A DNA stretch of 64,000 nucleotides from Dichotomocladium elegans (lineage: Eukaryota > Mucoromycota > Mucoromycetes > Mucorales > Lichtheimiaceae). Within the stretch, counting starts at the first letter, position 1. Each line of letters opens with the position of its first letter. The translations under genes and the position numbers were made by a program. Shown in pieces: positions 34,460 through 47,107 of this stretch. Under the pieces are notes generated by a model. It was not told the origin of the DNA, searched no databases, and worked only from the letters and a program-made list of their open reading frames with translations. The stretch lies in the NCBI GenBank assembly GCA_025716815.1, contig JAIXMN010000018.1, positions 887,349 through 951,348 on the forward strand, read 5' to 3'.

Positions 34460-36785
34460 CTATATACTAAGCTTCCCGACAGCGTTTTCGATTAGCCGAA
34501 CATCGCCATCCTCAAAGCCATGCAGCACCCGTCGTTTATTTGCGCCTGTGGTCAAGTATCGAGAAGGCAAGCCAAACGCAGCAGCCACATTGGATGACTT
34601 TTCATAGACAAGCCAGGATAGCTCTTCGCACCGCTCCACAATAGACGAGCGACCTTGAAACTGCCTGGCCATGCGTTCAAGGTAATTGCCAATACCCCGA
34701 TCGGCCCATTGGGCTGTTATAGGATTATCATTGGTGTCAGTATACAGTTGATTGGTACGCCTTGCTAGGTCAAGCATCGCGTCAATGAGCTTCACACATG
34801 TAGATACAGGCGAACTTTCGTGATTGTGGCATAAGAGATAGAAAAGATCGTCGGGCAGCTCATCGTAAGCTTCAAGAAGTGCCCTAAACAACGTCGAGAG
34901 GTCAGTATCGTGGTAGAAGGAAGTCAGGTACCTGCATATATATGTATGTATGTATGTATGTATATATACCGAATTTGATGGTCATTGCCAACGGTGAAAA
35001 TATTACAAATAATCCAGAGCGCTTCCATCGTAACTTTCCAGTCTTCGTCGGTAGTGATGCGTAAGTAGTATTGATGTGACTCCCAGGTCATGGTATCTTC
35101 GTTGAAGTAGTGATTTGGGACACATATGGCGGCCTGCAGTCCATGCAAGATATCTTGGTCATTAATCACCATGTCTATCATTGGATTTTCGCTAGCCACA
35201 ATGTTTGCAACAACCAAAAATGCATCTCTCCGGATACACGAGGCTGTGTTATCAGACATAAGGTTCACCAGAGTCGAAAGGAGCTGTGAGTCCCTAAAGA
35301 GGATGCAGGGATCGGTTGGTCCGGAAGTGATGTTGATCAAAATCCGGAGAATGGGTATCGCCACGGATATATTCGATTCGCTGCAGGCTGACTGTGAATA
35401 TAAATGAAATAATTTAAAAAAGGAGGAGGGAATTAAGGACTTTACCTTAGGATTTCTGCCAAGCGGCTTCCAAAGCTTTGAGGGATCTGTATGTTCTTGT
35501 AGAAGTCATCAACGTCATGGGTATTGTGCAAGATACGTGACAGACCCCATCTTGCGGAACAACACAATTAGCGGGTGAGGGCACTGTCGAGGCAGAGGAT
35601 TTGACATAAAAGAAGATTGCTTACCCGCCGTCAATCCAGAGCTCCTTATGATCGAAGAGAATGGCTTTTGAGAGTGCTTCAAACGCAGATATGTACTACA
35701 ACTATATAAGTCGGCAGCACAACAAAGGATTTCATTCCACTGTACCAGGTCCCAGTAGTCTGCGGTACGGAAGCCTCCGCGTGCCATGTTGGAAATTGAC
35801 CAAGTTAAAGCCTTGATATCAACTCGAAGATTGTCGTCCATGATCGAGATCCGCTTGGGAACACCGGACCAGATGACCGCCTCATCGTACGTGACATCGC
35901 ACACCTGAGATAAGACCTGCGACACCACTTCAATTGCTCTCTTTCGCATCAACTCTTCGCGAAGCGTAGGGGACTCCCCCGCAAAGTTAGAGAGCGCCCA
36001 AGCGGCCTACATAGTGCGCCGATTGCTCTTAGCCATTTTTCCATCTTTGACTTTGTTATACCATATACCTGCGCCTTTACGCTTATTTTCACGCTAGGAG
36101 ATTGCAAGCATTCCAATAATGCAGGGATGAATCCCTCACTGATAAGCGGCTGTACCTGATCTGACGTGCCTGCCTGATAGTGTGTCCATATTTATCAAGT
36201 GGTTCATATATCAATGAAATGAGCAAACAAACGTACCGCGATATTTGTCACAATCCATGCAACCTCAAACTACAAAAAAAAAAAATTCCACCACCCCAAA
36301 TAAATTTTAATTTAATTACGAACTATTTTTTTTTTTGTGAGGGCGTACCTGAAGGTCTGGGACACTATCCTCTCCAAGAAGTTCGCGCAGTCTTGGAAGA
36401 ATATTCAATGCCAGAATCTCGTCCGTCACGCCTTGCGAGGCAGTGGCGCTTCCTTTTGTTGTATGCAAGGCTCAGAGAAGAAATACTCATTGAACACTGC
36501 CTCTTACCTTGAGTAAGGTACTTTCTGATCATCTGAACGCTTTGAAAACATTCTCTTTCGCGCGACTTTGAGGTGTTCAAGTAGTGTTTGACTGTCGGCA
36601 ACTATGCAGCTGTCAGGAACTCCGACTTTGCCCATTCCCGTGTCTTTTCATATTCAATCAAAGATTACAGTGCTTTTGTCGACGAGATCGCCAGGCCCAA
36701 ATGCAAGATTGGTAAGAGCGACATTGGCAAGTTTACGGTTTATCTCCGTCAACATATCATCAGGTTCGAACTCGTCAATGGCCAT
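34460..36785 (-). CDS. Importin-alpha-like armadillo-repeat protein
   Basis: The likely role is binding of nuclear import cargo. Exons are 36669-36785, 36508-36601, 36349-36452, 36237-36269, 36069-36173, 35746-36006, 35625-35695, 35446-35550, 34970-35380 and 34460-34883, giving 574 residues. Armadillo signatures include FEVAWIVTNIAAGTSDQVQP, GFIPALLECLQSPSVKISVK, QAAWALSNFAGESPTLREEL, IKALTWSISNMAR, MEALWIICNIFTVGNDHQI. Of these, W-V-N-A and W-L-N-G are importin-alpha cargo-groove features. The N-terminus MAIDEFEPDDMLTEINRKLA lacks the Arg/Lys-rich importin-beta-binding domain. The sequence is diverged from standard Srp1. An upstream exon encoding that domain cannot be excluded, though 36786-37338 shows none. 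Confidence 0.82.
34936..34968. repeat. TGTA/TA microsatellite in an intron
   Basis: Repeated tatgtatg units fill the 5' end of the last intron of the importin-alpha-like gene, directly after its donor site. Confidence 0.8.
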
Positions 36786-37338
36786 TCTTGACTTTGGGGG
36801 TGGGGTTGGGCGTAGTGGGTAGTTATAGAAAGAAGCAGATTGGCGTTTAAGCGTTAGAATGTCGCAAGATCAGCCGCCCCCCCAATAAAAGTGAGGTTAC
36901 TTGAGCAGCGGTGCGAGAGGGCCGAGTGTGAGAAAAGAAGGGAAAGAGAGGAAGGAAAGACAAAATCGTCCTGTTGCCCCAGCCTATTTGAAGGTTTAGA
37001 TAAGTGACTTTTTTTACACACCATGCTTATAAAAGGGAACCTCAGACCAGCGACAAAGATTACACGCAAGGGAAGTGGTTAGCTTAGTAGACAAGTGTAG
37101 ACGGTTGCTGACAGTTGGTCAATATCGTGCAAGCAATCTTTTTCTTGTCAAGCGCGCACGCTCTCTCCAACCCCCCCCCTGGCCATCCACTTTCTCGGGA
37201 GCATAGTGACCTATGGATGCTATATAGTCTAACATCCTCTCCATCTTTCCCATCGCTGAGACCCTTTCCGCAGATGCATGGTATTATCATGGATTCATCT
37301 TCTATTGGATAGCCAATCATTTGACTTTCGTGACAAGG
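36786..37338. other. Spacer between importin-like and GT15 genes
   Basis: This 0.55-kb spacer is the 5' flank of the importin-like gene and the 3' flank of the mannosyltransferase. It has C and G runs near 36880 and 37165 and no gene. Confidence 0.5.
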
Positions 37339-39128
37339 CTAAACAATTATTTCACTGTAATGAGCTTCTGCAAAAGACATCATCTCCTGAAGTGACCTTT
37401 GATCGATGTATCTTAACAAACTGGCTGTACAGCTGTCCCGGTGAAAGTCTATCGCAGCTTGGTTTTAGGTCCTGTGCTTTCCTGTATGGCTCTCCGTCTC
37501 TCTGTCCTTTGCGGCATGCTTTGTTTACCATATGTGTTCAAACCTGTGCAGCTGCATTTCCTATTGTATTCCTCGTTAACGGGACAGTGACTGGCTACCG
37601 AGTGGGAATATCCGATCTGGTTGAAGAAGTGTATTCTCTCTCGCGGGAGGAACATAGCAGCTGCGATGGTTCGAATGGGAGCATCACCCCACCTAGACAT
37701 ATGATTTGGGGTGGGGGGGGGAGAGAGAGAAGGCCTCAATATACGGGGCGTGCTGACTTGGGTCTGGGTGGTTTCTCACCGTTCATAGAAAAACCCGCCT
37801 TGATGGTCAAGGTGTGAAAAATACGCTTGATATTCTCGAGACCGTAGAAATGCAGTTTCGATAATCTCGAAATTCGACCACAGATGGCACGTGTTATATT
37901 CGGTCCTGTCGCTGTCAGTGATCCAGGGCATTATCGTGGCATTGGCCTGCATGACCATCTCGGGGTGCTCTTGCATGAATGCACAACTCGCTGACCAAAG
38001 ACTCGGGATAGCATTCTTCGATTCGCGCATGGTTAGCGTAAAACCTTTGTTTTTTTTTTTTTAAAAAAAAAACCACCCCGAGAAGCAGTTAGTGCATGCC
38101 AGTCTCCGGGAGATGGGAAGGTCTCCCGATCGTTCCTCTGGTCAAATCCCAGTCTATAATTTTTTTTCTTTTACCAAGTGTCTTGTTATGTTCGTACATA
38201 AAACGGAAGGGATCAGATTCCATATCACAGCTGTAGCTTGACCCAGGCTCCACGCGCCAAATATAATCCACATAGTCGAAGAGAGGATGATGGATGAAGA
38301 GGCCCGATTGATATCTGTTTTCCCCACGTCACATCCCATCCATCCCACATATCACACCCCCGCCCCACCCAAAAAAAAATAATAGCGTAGACATTTCAAC
38401 ATCTCTGAGATATGGGAGATATCTACGGGGCAGAAAGTGATATAGAGAGAGAGGGGGGGGGTTTGGATAAAAACGCCTCACCGTAACATTTGCCGAAATG
38501 ATGCACTGCCGGCCATGTGCAAGTCCATCATGGACATCTCATGCATCTTCGCTTCAGCCAAAGACACATCGATCCAACTAGGATACTCCCACGCTGCAAG
38601 ATCGACCTTGCCAAAGTAAACGGGCGCATCCGTTACCATGCGAACGTACTTTATGAACGTCGGCGTAAAGTCCTGATTGTTTAAAAGAACCCAAGGGTAC
38701 CGAAAATGTTTGTTGAACCGATCCTCCACGCTCCGCATCGCTGTCCTCGCATCCTGTAAGGCCTCGTTGCGCACCATCATATAGAGCGCTCCACGTACAG
38801 GAAGGTGATCCCATGTATCAATAGGGAGGCGCGTGTCCGGTGCGAATATTGGCCGCAAATGCCAGGCTCGGTCGTATTCCGACTCATGAACAGCTACTGG
38901 ATGTAATTCGTCTTTTCCTTGTTTTTGCTGCTGTCCATTACAAAGTGCCTGCACAAAGTCCAGATCGCGAGGATCGAGGGCTGATGTGCCGCGGCTGAAG
39001 TGATAGAGGACTAAGATCATTCCACCTAGAGCCACCATCTGTATTATCTGACGCATAATGCTACGTCGTGCCGGTTTGGCTAGAGAGGACCTCAAAGGGT
39101 ATATTCTTCCACGTCTAAACCAGATCAT
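37339..39128 (-). CDS. Alpha-1,2-mannosyltransferase, GT15 (KRE2/MNT1/KTR) family
   Basis: This is a type II Golgi enzyme adding mannose from GDP-mannose to glycoproteins. Exons are 38482-39128, 38175-38314, 37780-38044, 37529-37692 and 37339-37448, giving 441 residues. A single membrane anchor, MVALGGMILVLYHF, follows a short basic tail. GT15 blocks are PVRGALYMMVRNEALQDART, KHFRYPWVLLNNQDFTPTFI, AAWEYPSWIDVSLAEAKM, DYIWRVEPGSSYSCDMESD, DPFRFM, and WGDAPIRTIAAAMFL with HFFNQIGYSH. The last exon, DFHRDSC, matches the C-terminal Cys region. The start is uncertain: 39056 gives a shorter tail, and a pyrimidine-rich AG at about 39112 could be an acceptor for an upstream exon. Confidence 0.93.
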
Positions 39129-39356
39129 AAAGAAAAAAGAAACTGGTCATTGTTGTTCAAGAACGGATATGTATATAAGTAGCGAGTAGCGAGTTCATTC
39201 AGTTCAATCTTGAATTGCGATGGTATGTGGCGGAATGCATGCTGCAGATGCAAAATACTGATCACCCATCCTCCATAACCGTAGATTTTATATGAAATTT
39301 GAGAAGGCCTGTACATCCATCATTCTTTAAATTACTAGGAAATTCGCCGTTTTCAT

Positions 39357-41351
39357 TTACATAAGTGGTTCATCGCTATTGGATAACCGATTCAGATGGA
39401 GATAAACGTCGGTGCCATATCTAATAAACTACTAGTTAGAATGTCGTCCTCAGGAAAGCCATAAGCCACATACCCTTCCATGGATATCAGCTTGAGGTCT
39501 CCTCCAAAATATCGTGCGTACTATGATTTCCACGACATCCAATGTCATCTGTACTGCTCTAGACAAATTAAACGATTTCATTCCCACTTACCAAACGAGA
39601 TATGGGTAGACCATATCCAAATCCTGCCATGGGTGCCCTAAAATCAGTTCGACTATAGCCCGGCTCAAGCTCTTGAGCTTCTGCTGTGGTATACTGCATG
39701 TGATATTCGCAAAAAGAAGAAGTAAATGAGTGGACCTCTCACTAAACTCACACGCCTTTTCCGGTTCCATGTCATTTTTTTTCACTTTGAGAATACATAC
39801 CATGTATGTCCAAACCAGCGGGATACCTGATCGTGGGATACCTCCGCCTTCATCCGAGATTTTGATCGTAATATCCTGAAAATGTATTCAGCTACCCCAT
39901 CGCCACAGACACACATGTGTATCCGCTTTGATTCTTCCCCAGCTAGCTTACCTCCTTGCCGTGGGCAATGACCAATTTGATAGGTGGATATTCATCCTCA
40001 TAATCCGGACCGAATCGCTCCACCACCGCACGCAACGAGTTTTTGAGGAGCTCAAAAAGCATATGGTTCAAGTGGGATGGTACATACATGAATTCAATGT
40101 CGCCCGGGCAAAACATTTGTACCTGGGGGGCTTTGAAGAGACCATAGTGTTCCTCGCAAATGAATCGCGCATTCGCAATAGCATCCTGTGCAATTTCCCC
40201 GATGTTTGTTTTTGTGCATATTACACCCACATAATCATCGCGTGCCGGCAAGCGATAGAGGGCAGAGTGCTGACCGATCAACATGCGAATACCAATACGC
40301 GACATGTAAAATCGGTCGAGGAAATCTTGTATTTCAGGGTCGATAATCCGATATTTGAGTCGTTCCTTGTACTCCATGACACCTTGTGCTATAGTACACG
40401 TACACAGTAATTTTCTCCCTCAGTATCATCCGGTGAAAATCCACATCAAGACAGGGAGAGGGATACTTGCCTACGGTGGTCACCACAGGATCATGCCTCC
40501 GTTTGATTGCCTCGATTGTGCGGACAAAAGAGTCGGTATATTGAAGCATTTCCGGTGTGCATTCCAAATCGTCCACATTGGTATAATATCTGTTGCATTT
40601 TTTTAGCTGCGCATAAGTCGGCTTTTGTACCTTCGCCTTTACCCGCTTCTCCCCCCGCCCCCAATTATCCCATTCATGACAAAGCCCTACCGATGACCGA
40701 GGGGAACGGCGGGGTGGACGGCATTGTTGGACGGCTTCATTATGCGGAGTGATGGATTCGGAACGCTTTTGGGAAGTGACCGAGTGTCGTTCATGTTCCT
40801 GATGGGATTTTTGACTGGGGCAGGTGTAGGAAGATCGATCAAGTCCTGCATGTCGTGTTAGATGTTTCTTGCTCAACTTGCAAACATAACTCGTCCTTCC
40901 TTCCCTCCACCTGGGCATTACCTTGAAAGAGTTTGCATACCAATCTTTTACTTTGACAATAGACGGCATTTCGCGTAACCCGTTGGGTAGCTCCTCCAAC
41001 TCCTTGACCCGATGCGCGAGTCGAATTGGCAATTCCTCTAATGGGAAGAACAAATGAAAATAAAACCAGCTATGATAGCAGCTCATTTGATATATACATT
41101 GGCTGCTTTCATACCATGTAGAAATTGGCTTGCTCTGAACAATGTTCCTCGGGAAGGGTTCTGGCCTGAACAGAGGGTGTGTTTGCGTATTTTAAGTTTT
41201 TGTGGGAAAATAAAAGGGGGAGGCACCAGCCGTGCTGCGCTCCGCGATTCCACGTACCAAACATCACCATTTGCCATAGTGAGACTCCGGTCTGAGGAAA
41301 TCTGGCAAAGTGCTTGATTTTGTCGAAAAGTTGTGGAGTGATTTGGAACAT
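39357..41351 (-). CDS. Mitochondrial pyruvate / branched-chain dehydrogenase kinase
   Basis: This GHKL-fold kinase inactivates the matrix dehydrogenase complex by serine phosphorylation. Exons are 41258-41351, 41115-41165, 40922-41037, 40691-40845, 40471-40589, 39952-40388, 39801-39875, 39592-39693, 39474-39520 and 39357-39420, giving 419 residues. The N-terminal helical domain has ELPIRLAHRVKELEELPNGL. The ATP site has the N-box FELLKNSLRAVVE, G1 DEGGGIPR and G2 [32 protein letters not shown] is also family-specific. The intron between exons 5 and 6 starts with GCAAGT, a GC-AG intron. An insert around residues 90-138 (Pro/Asn-rich) is unusual. No clear presequence is seen. PDK versus BCKDK cannot be settled by eye. 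Confidence 0.94.
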
Positions 41352-41501
41352 TGCATATATATATATGTATGTATGCGTACAAGGAAAAAGCGCGAGAGAG
41401 AGAAAAAGTGCGGGGTTCCCGCCATTTCTTTTTATAGGCCTGGTAAAATCCGAGTGCCATGTGAAATTACAAATGTGGGGGAGCCCAATATTTTTGTTTC
41501 C

Positions 41502-43736
41502 TCAACTCTTCTTTTTTTCTTCTTCGGCTGCTACCACCTGGAATTGTCTTGTCAGCAGGTTGAATATAGAGCCAAAAAATAACGCAATAACGGTGCACGT
41601 CAATGTAATAACATTGTATGGCATACTAAAGTCGGGTGTAGGCAGACTAACAAGCAACGTGTCCGTGTATACCCGAATCGTATGATTGTCACTGAGTGCA
41701 TAATGCATAAGTTAAATAAAAATGTATCACGCTGAGTTCAAGCTTTTCGACTTACACTTCGCTAGGTATTTGCGCTGTGATGACGGCCGGTCTAGGTCAT
41801 TTATCCTTTTTGTCAACATCTTCCTCTTTCGTAGCTCGCTTTCTCTTTCAACTTCTCTCATACCCGATATCAAATCCACGGTTTGCGTCAGGGCGATGTT
41901 CAGTATACTTTAGAAACACCTTGTCAAAGTCCATCGACATGGTAACTATTGATTGTGGGGGCAAAAGCAATTTGCATTCTAACATCGTTGGCCGTGATCG
42001 ATCCACTGCTGGTTGGTAATACATCTTTTCGATGATATCTATTGCGATGTTCACTGGATTCAGCAACCCTCGTCTTGTTCACAGTCTGAATGCTATTACA
42101 TACCATAACTGATATGTTGGTCCAGTACTTCTACATGTAGGGTGTGAAGATATATTTTCAGGAACCAAGGAATAGAGTCATAGTAAACAGCCGGAACAGG
42201 GTGCGGGTGTGGATTCTGGATTGTTACTTGCAATCCGCCCTGTTCTTGGCCATATCCAGTAAAATAGCGATGTGCAGAAATGACAGATTGAGAAGCATGA
42301 GATGCTAGAGGTGGCTCGATTAATTGGATTACACACGACCAGCAGGTTGAGGTGCCATTACTCACGATATTGGAAAACATTCTCATCCCATGCCATTCGG
42401 ATATCCAATTGGTCCTTCACTAAGTAAGGATCGCATGTGAGCAACAGTCAGGCCAAATACTTGAATTTAAAAAAGTCACCTTGTTTCAGGTCATAAACCG
42501 CCGCTCTTCCGTCCTCTTCGGTGGTAGGCTCAGGACTGAGTTTTGCGCCCGATTGAGGGTCAACCACGATACGCACCGCGCTTCGGTTGGCCAAAGGACA
42601 CGCGCCGTGTAGCTCGCGCTCAAAAATATCATTCAACGACCAATCTGAGAAAGAATTTCAATCATCTAATCCACTCAACGGATATATCTTCCATCGTACC
42701 TCGTCGGCTGGTGTCACGCACAGGATCAAATACAGATGTGAGAGTCTGCTTCAGCGTTAGGTGACAGTGTCCTCCCTGATTCGATAATAAACTTAGTACG
42801 TTGAGCACATGGGTGAACGAAAACCTCTTACAATGCAACGGGACGAGACATGGACGGACATGGAGTGGAAATTGGAGTTGTAAATTTTATGCGCATTAAG
42901 CAACGCCGCGACGCCTGACTACAAGCGGGATGGGATTCCCTCCTCCCTCTCTTAGTAAAAGACAGCTCTCGATAAGATATTCTCCCACCCTCTATCCCTT
43001 ACCTTCGCTTTACACGGCAAGAGCTTGATCCACGGCGTCAGATTTTCCGTGCATACATTCTCATGCGGCAGATGACCGAACCTCAACTGTTCTTCCCCCA
43101 TAGTGGTGTCATTCGAAGGGAACGAAATCGTTGGCCGAGTCGTCAGGGTCTCGTCAATGAAATTAAGTGAGGCGCAAAATAGGCCGGACAAAGTATTAGT
43201 GAGTGATTTCCAGTTCGCATCAATTCTGAGATCATAAGTGAACCAAAACGATTATAAGTTTCTGCCATCATACACAGCTTCCTCTTGCTTACTGTGTCGG
43301 ATCTGCCATCCACGCCCACAGCTCAACACCAGTTCCAGCTGATTGTTCGGCTGGGTATCCCCAGGTATCGTATTTCCACCGTCCCTGCGAAAAGGTCAAA
43401 TGCATCTCGCGTACATTGTACTCCTGTAATACTTGGCCGATTGCCTTTGGAAACAAATTGTAGTCGAGTACTATTAGCAAAACCGGTGTTTTTATAGATG
43501 GATATGTATATGAGTGATAGTGTTGCATATGTTATCCAGGTGCCATGCGTACATTGTGCTCCAGGGTCAAGGTCGGTATCGACATGTGTTGTAAAGTCAA
43601 AGTGTGCTACTAATTTGCCATCTGGCAAAGATCGCAAGGTCAGATCTTCGTCAAAGTGTTCGGCGAACTTTTCTGCTGAGGACGTGGACAGAAAGATTGC
43701 CAAAAGAAAAGTCAGACGTATTGCAAGATCGCGCAT
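41502..43736 (-). CDS. GPI16: GPI transamidase subunit Gpi16 (PIG-T)
   Basis: This is an ER membrane subunit of the complex that attaches GPI anchors. Exons are 43553-43736, 43293-43470, 43003-43225, 42832-42918, 42700-42775, 42480-42644, 42366-42419, 42104-42304, 41864-42053, 41756-41791 and 41502-41691, giving 527 residues. A signal peptide ([20 protein letters not shown]) starts it. Family blocks are [94 protein letters not shown] and [14 protein letters not shown]. One membrane span ([17 protein letters not shown]) is followed by KKKS, a dilysine ER-retrieval signal. The acceptors of exons 8 and 9 were chosen among close alternatives. Confidence 0.94.
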
Positions 43737-43999
43737 CTTTGCTGGACGCACAGTCGCACACGTTGAGGACGGAAGGGGGTGATGAAGAACTGAGATTAGA
43801 ATTAAACAACACTTTTTAATTGATTGGGTAAGAATAAAGTATTAGGGAAAATAAGGAAGAACCAGTCGATAATGAGAAAGGGTATAAGTGAGGAAACGTG
43901 AATTAGTGGTGATAATAAACGAATGACTTGCTCAAGTAGACCAAAAGAAAGAAAAGGAGTATACAATAATTAAGATATGGAGGAGAGTAGACATGTTCT

Positions 44000-45703
44000 T
44001 CAAACAGCTGTCAGGTCCATTTCAGTATCAGAGTCCCCTTCATGATACAAAGTGACTACGATAGCAACTTATTAGTCGAACATACAAATTGCATGCTTTC
44101 AACACTTACTGGAATCAAACTTGTCAAATGGATTGTCAACGATATCGGCATTCTTATAGGAGACCATGATGCTGTCCGAATCCAAGTCTAGACTAACGCT
44201 TTCCGGAGGCATCTTTCGAAAATTGATCGCGTCAATACCACTTGGCTTATGAATAAGCGGCACAATCGGTGGCTTGCAGTTGCGAAGAAGAGCAAAATTG
44301 ACGTTCTTGAAGAACGGATGGGCCTTGATATCCGCTGCACCTGCTTGTGACCCTAAACGTTTGTTTTCGTCCTTATTCAAGAGTTTGCGAATGAAGTTTT
44401 TGCAATTGTTCGACGGAACTGTCTTGTAAGGCGCCGGTTGCTCTCTAAACACAGGCTCGAAGTGTAAGATTCGGGTGAAAGTCTCGTGACGGTTTGGACC
44501 TTTGAAGGGTGTTGTCCCATACTAAGAAACACAGGTTAAGTCGAGGGACGTTCATCCAAAAGTAATTTCTTTACCAGCATTTCAAAGGTTAGGATACCAA
44601 GCGTCCACCAGTCCACTGCACTCGTATGACCACAGCCTTTAATGACTTCAGGGGCAATGTACTCTGCATAAATTAATCGCTAATCAATATTAAGTGGTCT
44701 TTCGGTACCAACTGCACAGCCAATTACCCTCTGTTCCCACAAAGCTGTTGGTACGGAGATTGCTCACGCAACTTCTTGTATTAATTGCAGGCGGCTATTA
44801 TTGAATATAAGCATCGTCAGCATGGATCATACAATCAATACATTCAGTTGAGTTGACCAACCATGTAGTACGAGCCCGATTTCACGATGACTGGCGGTCC
44901 GGGAGGTTTAGAGCCTTTGCTTAGGTCAAAGTCGGTCAGCATGATATGGCCGCTTTGGTGAAGCAAGATATCTATAAGATATTAGAAATTTAGACATTCC
45001 ACTACTATCAAAGACAGCATCAATGTTGCTTACTTTCGGGCTTGAGATCGCGATAAATATGACCATTAAGATGGAGATATTCCAATGCGGCGGTAACCTC
45101 AGCCGCATAGAATCTTGCACCCTCCTCGTTCAGGCACTTTCCAGGACGAAGCTGGAGGGCTAAATTGACCGGAATGAAGCGTAAGACTGTTAATATTTCA
45201 TATAATATCACAAGAAAGGAGTTACCTCGAAAGAATTCGCCTCCAAGACAGTATTCCATGACAAAATAGAGGTAATCTTGGCTTTGAAAAGAATGATAAA
45301 GCGTTACAATAAATGGATGATTGGTGGTTGAAAGGATCTCCTGTTCGGCTAAAACGCGTTTTATCTTGTTGCGTTTAATCATCTCTCGCTTGGATAACAC
45401 TGCATGAAAGGAATTGATTGAGAGACCCGGGGGAATATCTTGTTAGCATGGCGCTGATCTTTTTAATACATGAGGTTCAACTTAAGAGCATTCACCTTTC
45501 ATGGCGTACAACCGATCCGTGCCTTTTTGGCGCACCATATAAACTTTTCCCACATCCCCTTTGCCGAGCATTCGTATCTTTGTGAAACTTGATGGTCCGA
45601 CCTCGACAGCCTTGACTTTGATACTGCTAGTTGAATATGTTCGACGACAGGAACGGAGGCGTTGCAAAGCATGCACTGAGAGTGTCGAATTTCTGCTGCT
45701 GCC

Positions 45704-45741
<38 letters not shown>

Positions 45742-46096
45742 TAAATGTTTCTGCAATACTGGGGGCAGTTTGAACCGGATTAAGGCAACCGTGCCGCTGC
45801 TGCCTGGTCATATTCAAAAGGTCAGCGCTGGGCGCAGAAGCCACCCTCCGCACGGACTTTGCTTCGTTTGATGAAACGGAAGATGACAACCACGAATTGC
45901 TCTTGAAACCTTTTTGTGGTCTAAGGGCTGAGAAGTCATCGGGAACTAAAAAGGACACAGGCTGGGGTTCCACGTCTTGACTTTTGATTAAAAATGACCT
46001 GAATCTGGATGTCATCTGAGATGAAGCGTAGGATGGTGGTGGAGCAGTTATTTCCTCAGCAACATCGTCCAGATACCCGTTCTCTGTTGCTGCCAT
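44000..46096 (-). CDS. AGC protein kinase, Fpk1/Kin82/nrc-2 type
   Basis: Relatives in yeast phosphorylate lipid flippases; in Neurospora nrc-2 affects development. Exons are 45496-46096, 45226-45399, 45034-45159, 44862-44971, 44728-44794, 44575-44663, 44110-44521 and 44000-44055, giving 544 residues. A disordered N-terminus contains a 12-Ser run. The kinase domain starts near residue 175: [15 protein letters not shown] Lys in LYAMKVLSKRE, YRDLKPENILL, and DFD in place of DFG, which is normal in this group. The activation segment ends [17 protein letters not shown]. The C-terminal tail DNPFDKFDS is followed by a last exon, [18 protein letters not shown]. The exon-4 donor (GTTGGT) is non-consensus and is the weakest splice. 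Confidence 0.94.
45692..45738. repeat. CTG trinucleotide repeat encoding poly-Ser
   Basis: A run of ctg units in the first kinase exon reads as AGC codons on the minus strand and gives a run of about 12 serines. Confidence 0.9.
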
Positions 46097-46575
46097 TGAA
46101 AGATTAGATTAAATTAGATTATGAATTTTGCGAGATAAAGTATAATAAAAAATAATGGGGGAGGAAAGAATATAAAGAAAGGTGGCGGCTGAGAAGGATT
46201 TTTGTGCAAAAGAGACGAGTCATGTGAGCTCAAGGTTAGTTCTTTTCGAACAGAATAGGCAAAGAAGCCAATAGGACGCCGCGCCCTTCTGGGCGAGTTT
46301 TCTCCCTTCTTCAATATGCGTAGAAGAACGATTTCTTGTACTTTCCTACTTCACACGTCATTTGCCTTTTCCTTCTACATCCCTGAACCTGAAGTAAAAT
46401 TTCTCCTCTGGCAGGGCATAACGACAAGAATCCTGACGAGTCAAAATCATCTGACCTTTCCTTTTTTGAGATGAAGACCCAAATCCGCTGTGACTCACAC
46501 AGTAAAGCAATTTGGAATTTCCCAACTCTTCCGTCGTCTCTTTTTCTCTCTACTTCTCGAACCGCGTTTTCCGAA

Positions 46576-47107
46576 ATGACAAGAAAGTCATCAACCAACA
46601 CTTACCAATCCAGTTCCATAAACCAAAAAAGCGTACGCTTGTCAGACAGCGGGAGAAAGGGAGAGAGACGGAGACAAAGGAGAAAGACCGTTGTAACGAC
46701 GGCAACGGAAGCTAATGTAACAACATTTCATTTAGGATTGTCGCAGAGTCAGCTTCGACCTGGCACACAACACGATTTACATTTTACCTACATTAGAAGA
46801 ATGCAAGGAGTCAGCTCGTCAACGTGGTCGCGAGGAATGGGAACGCCGCCAGTTGAATGAGGAGATGCTTTGCGAATCGATTATCTTGGAAATACAACAA
46901 GCGAACACGAGCCATACAGTCGCGAATGAAGAACCACAGCAACCGCAACTTCAAGTCCTGAAGAGTTGCTTAAAGAAGGCTACGCCAACTCCGGAGCCTT
47001 CTCCCAGAAAAAAGCACAAGAAGGGCAAACGCAACAACAGCAATCATAACAATAGTCGCTCTCGGTTCCCCGGCGGTTGCAGCAATATGGAAACATGGGG
47101 TATTTGA
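46576..47107 (+). CDS. Hypothetical protein with RVxF-like motif
   Basis: I do not recognise the family. Exons 46576-46632 and 46736-47107 would give 142 residues. The intron has donor GTACGC, a gctaat branch-like site and acceptor tttcatttag. Exon 2 reads like protein: CRRVSFDLAHNTIYILPTLE, then ECKESARQRGREEWERRQLN, then LKSCLKKATPTPEPSPRKK and a basic Asn/Ser tail. RRVSFD fits the RVxF docking motif for protein phosphatase 1, and SCLKK is near the SILK motif; a PP1 link is only an inference. The first exon is weak, and a further 3' exon after ttttttctag at 47163 is possible. Start, end and function are all uncertain. Confidence 0.42.

Noticed and set aside
42053..42104. Acceptor acgag giving a 35-nt intron in GPI16
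   Set aside because: It is shorter than any other intron here. The site atccag gives a 50-nt intron with a branch-like tgctgaa and keeps frame.
34460..46096. A co-regulated gene cluster from five consecutive minus-strand genes
   Set aside because: The products (nuclear import, Golgi mannosylation, mitochondrial kinase, GPI transamidase, AGC kinase) share no pathway, and each has its own flanking spacer.
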